Shown: positions 62,085 to 64,000 of the stretch, piece by piece | Layout of the letters: each line of letters begins with the position of its first letter | How positions within the stretch are numbered: position 1 is the first letter of the stretch | Assembly (NCBI GenBank): GCA_026400835.1 | Contig: JAPLOA010000084.1 | Span: 186,001 to 250,000 of the forward strand | Origin: Planctomycetales bacterium | Lineage (GTDB): Bacteria > Planctomycetota > Planctomycetia > Planctomycetales > Planctomycetaceae | Length of the DNA stretch: 64,000 nucleotides | Direction of reading: 5' to 3' | Position numbers and translations under genes: made by a program | Notes under the pieces: model-generated | Told to the model about the DNA's origin: nothing | Databases searched by the model: none | What the model saw: only the letters and a program-made list of their open reading frames with translations

Positions 62085-62801
62085 ATGCCACGAGTCCTGA
62101 TTTGGGATCTTCCAACGCGAATCTTTCACTGGCTGCTGACAATCGGCTTCTTTGTCTCGGCGGCCATCTCTGTCACAGCAGATGAAGACAGCCCCCTGTT
62201 CTCGGCACACATGATTCCGGGAGTCGTGCTTGGCGTCATGGTTGTGCTGCGAATCGTGTGGGGCTTTGTCGGGACGCGACATGCTCGGTTCACATCGTTT
62301 CTGTTTAGTCCCGTATCACTGATGAGGTATGCATTCGGTGCGTTGAATGGTTCGGAACCTCGGTCCATCGGCCACAATGCGGGCTCAAGCTATGCCATTT
62401 TTGCGATGCTGGGATTAGTGTTGGCAACTGCGGTCACCGGATTGATGATTTCCAATGGCAATGAAGCGGCTGAAGAACTGCACGAGATAGCATCGTATTC
62501 GCTAATGGCTGTTGTTGCCGTCCATATTGTGGGTGTCATGTGGTATTCGCTGCGGCACAAAGAGAACATTACTTTGAGCATGCTAACGGGCTGTAAGGAG
62601 GCATCCGCTGACGACGCCATTCCATCCAGCCGCCCGATCGTGGGAATTGTCTTCCTGTTATTGATTTGCTTCCTGACAGTACGACTGTTCCAGAACTACG
62701 ACAGAGCCACCGGGACGACAACGTTTCCCGGGCTGGGAATCACAATTCCTCCTGGAGAATCCGAGGGCTCCGAAGGTGGAGGTGGTGATGACAATGATTG
62801 A
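62085..62801 (+). CDS. Cytochrome b561-type membrane protein
   Basis: 238 residues from ATG 62085 (GGGAG upstream). Four to five membrane helices of the cytochrome b561/Ni-Fe-hydrogenase b-subunit family: the first helix after MPRVLIWDLPTRIFHWLLTIGFFV carries the heme His, others are in SAHMIPGVVLGVM, GHNAGSSYAIFAMLG and VVAVHIVGVMWYSLRHKENI. It likely moves electrons between a quinone and a cytochrome c. The C-terminal helix is followed by a Gly/Ser/acidic tail. A soluble cytochrome c partner is not in the window. Confidence 0.88.
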   Translation: MPRVLIWDLPTRIFHWLLTIGFFVSAAISVTADEDSPLFSAHMIPGVVLGVMVVLRIVWGFVGTRHARFTSFLFSPVSLMRYAFGALNGSEPRSIGHNAGSSYAIFAMLGLVLATAVTGLMISNGNEAAEELHEIASYSLMAVVAVHIVGVMWYSLRHKENITLSMLTGCKEASADDAIPSSRPIVGIVFLLLICFLTVRLFQNYDRATGTTTFPGLGITIPPGESEGSEGGGGDDND

Positions 62802-62850
62802 AGGATCAAGGATTGAATAATGTCTGTTTGCCGATGAGAGAGAAATACTG

Positions 62851-64000
62851 ATGGCGACATTACCGATCTTCGAGGACCTTGGCATTTCGCTTTTGCTGGG
62901 ATTGCTGGTTGGCTTGCAGCGTCAGCACGTCCAGTCGCCACTGGGAGGAATTCGCACTTTTCCTCTGGTGACGGTCTTCGGCACCGTTTGCGCATTGTTG
63001 GCCGCCGCATATGGTGGCTGGGTTGTCGGCATTGGACTTGTTGGTGTCGTGGCGACTGCTGTTGCAGGGAAAATTACGAATCCTGATCGGGGTGACGACC
63101 ATACGGGGCTCACGACAGCGGTTGCCATGCCACTGATGTACGCTGTCGGCGCCTACCTTGTGAATGGAGACTGGTCCGTTGCGGTGGCTGTCGGCGGAAC
63201 CGTTGCAATCCTTCTGGAGATGAAGTTGCAGCTGCACGGAATCGTTGCAAGACTTGGCGATGCTGACATCAAAGCCATTATGCAGTTCGTGCTGATCTCG
63301 TTCATCATCCTGCCGGTGCTTCCCAATCAGACTTACGGCTGGTACGACGTTCTGAATCCGCGTGAGATCTGGTGGATGGTGGTGCTCGTAGTTGCCATGA
63401 GCCTTGGCGGTTACATCGTCTGGAAGTTCTTTGGTCAGCACGCTGGCACTGTTCTGGGCGGCATACTCGGCGGCACGATTTCCAGCACCGCCACGGCCGT
63501 GAGTTTTGCCCGGCGTTCCCGGCTGGCTCCATCCTCTGTGCGAGCTGCTTCCACAGTGATCATGATTTCTACAACCGTCAGCTTAGTTCGTGTCGCCATT
63601 GAAATGGCCGTGGTTGGCCATGTTGCCATGTTAAAGGCCGTTGTGCCACTGGCGGTACTGATCTCAGCAGGCTTGTTTCTTTGCGTCTTTGAATGGTTTG
63701 GCGCGAGGAAGGAAGCCGAAGCCATTTCGCAACAGACGAATCCCACGGAACTGAGATCAGCCCTCGTTTTTGGAACGCTCTACGCGATCATCCTGTTTGC
63801 TGTCGCCGCGACGAAAGTCCACTTCGAAAGAACCGGACTGTTTGTGGTCGCCGCGTTATCCGGGCTGACGGATATGGATGCGATCACTCTGTCAACATCC
63901 CGTATGGTGTCAGCGGGTCGGCTCACGGCAGACACGGGCTGGAGGGTGATTATCTCCGCAGTGATGGCAAACCTTATCTTCAAAGCCGCACTCGTTGCGA
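62851..64000 (+). CDS. MgtC/SapB and DUF4010 membrane protein, truncated by window end
   Basis: Open from ATG 62851 to the right edge (383 codons visible, no stop). The N-terminal MgtC-like part has FEDLGISLLLGLLVGLQRQH and GGIRTFPLVTVFGTVCALLAA; the DUF4010 part follows with GRIIGTISSTATAV-like residues in GGILGGTISSTATAVSFARRS and GLTDMDAITLSTSRM. The whole is an integral membrane protein with about ten helices; DUF4010 proteins are sometimes linked to MgtC-type magnesium or ion functions. It follows the cytochrome gene by 49 bases on the same strand. Confidence 0.87.
   Translation, partial: MATLPIFEDLGISLLLGLLVGLQRQHVQSPLGGIRTFPLVTVFGTVCALLAAAYGGWVVGIGLVGVVATAVAGKITNPDRGDDHTGLTTAVAMPLMYAVGAYLVNGDWSVAVAVGGTVAILLEMKLQLHGIVARLGDADIKAIMQFVLISFIILPVLPNQTYGWYDVLNPREIWWMVVLVVAMSLGGYIVWKFFGQHAGTVLGGILGGTISSTATAVSFARRSRLAPSSVRAASTVIMISTTVSLVRVAIEMAVVGHVAMLKAVVPLAVLISAGLFLCVFEWFGARKEAEAISQQTNPTELRSALVFGTLYAIILFAVAATKVHFERTGLFVVAALSGLTDMDAITLSTSRMVSAGRLTADTGWRVIISAVMANLIFKAALVA

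Overview
The window looks like the chromosome of a planctomycete, most likely order Planctomycetales, with moderate GC; the genus cannot be resolved by eye. The evidence is the gene content: a c-type cytochrome protein of the Pirellula/Verrucomicrobium type, a DUF1552 protein, DWG-type Ser/Thr kinases, FHA/GAF/PP2C signalling proteins, a TPR-ExbB-ExbD operon, a small membrane protein starting with an NPYxAP-like N-terminus, and small Cys/Pro-rich secreted proteins. Nearly all genes are single-copy housekeeping or envelope genes in short operons. I see no rRNA, tRNA, CRISPR or prophage.

Layout. 1-5.3 kb: recJ (3' part), tsaB, a sodium:solute symporter and an Nramp-fold transporter, all on +. 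5.3-13.2 kb (-): an envelope operon, giant TPR protein > TPR protein > ExbB > ExbD > ExbD > small receiver-like protein. 13.4-16.8 kb (+): Ser/Thr kinase, ROK sugar kinase, NamZ-type muramidase. 16.9-25.0 kb (-): UPF0173 hydrolase, glucose-6-phosphate isomerase, an SLC13 transporter with an extra sugar-binding-like N-domain, and a large heme protein. 25.3-28.5 kb (+): UxaC-family isomerase and an FHA-GAF-PP2C phosphatase. 29.0-31.1 kb (-): a small conserved protein and a PQQ-propeller protein. 31.3-33.3 kb: an IS200-like transposase and a small membrane gene inside a cluster of six palindromic repeats (family 1). 33.4-40.2 kb: aconitase, an enolase-superfamily enzyme, DUF1552, thiL. 40.5-45.9 kb (+): two tandem paralogous zinc-ribbon/TM/beta-propeller proteins. 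46-47.9 kb: an RraA-like protein, then a REP-associated tyrosine transposase (RAYT) bracketed by six copies of an unrelated repeat (family 2). 48-52.6 kb: DUF2079 membrane protein and a lipoprotein alpha/beta hydrolase. 52.6-52.9 kb: a 16-bp tandem repeat and a 37-bp duplication. 53-57 kb: NfeD-type protease, FHA protein, Cys-rich secreted protein with a strong terminator. 57-64 kb: TatD-like hydrolase with a coupled small partner, RluA pseudouridine synthase, an AAA ATPase/arrestin-fold membrane protein pair, cytochrome b561, and a truncated MgtC/DUF4010 membrane protein.

The most interesting signals are the two RAYT/IS200-like genes, each with its own private family of inverted palindromic repeats. 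In family 1 the hairpin stems differ between copies but stay paired through compensatory changes. Other points of interest are the envelope TPR/ExbB/ExbD operon, the paralogous zinc-ribbon/propeller pair, the ATPase/arrestin pair, and several enzymes or transporters that have lost the residues defining their family (Nramp, ROK, the first ClpP-like domain of NfeD). All functional assignments come from reading motifs; no database search was run.
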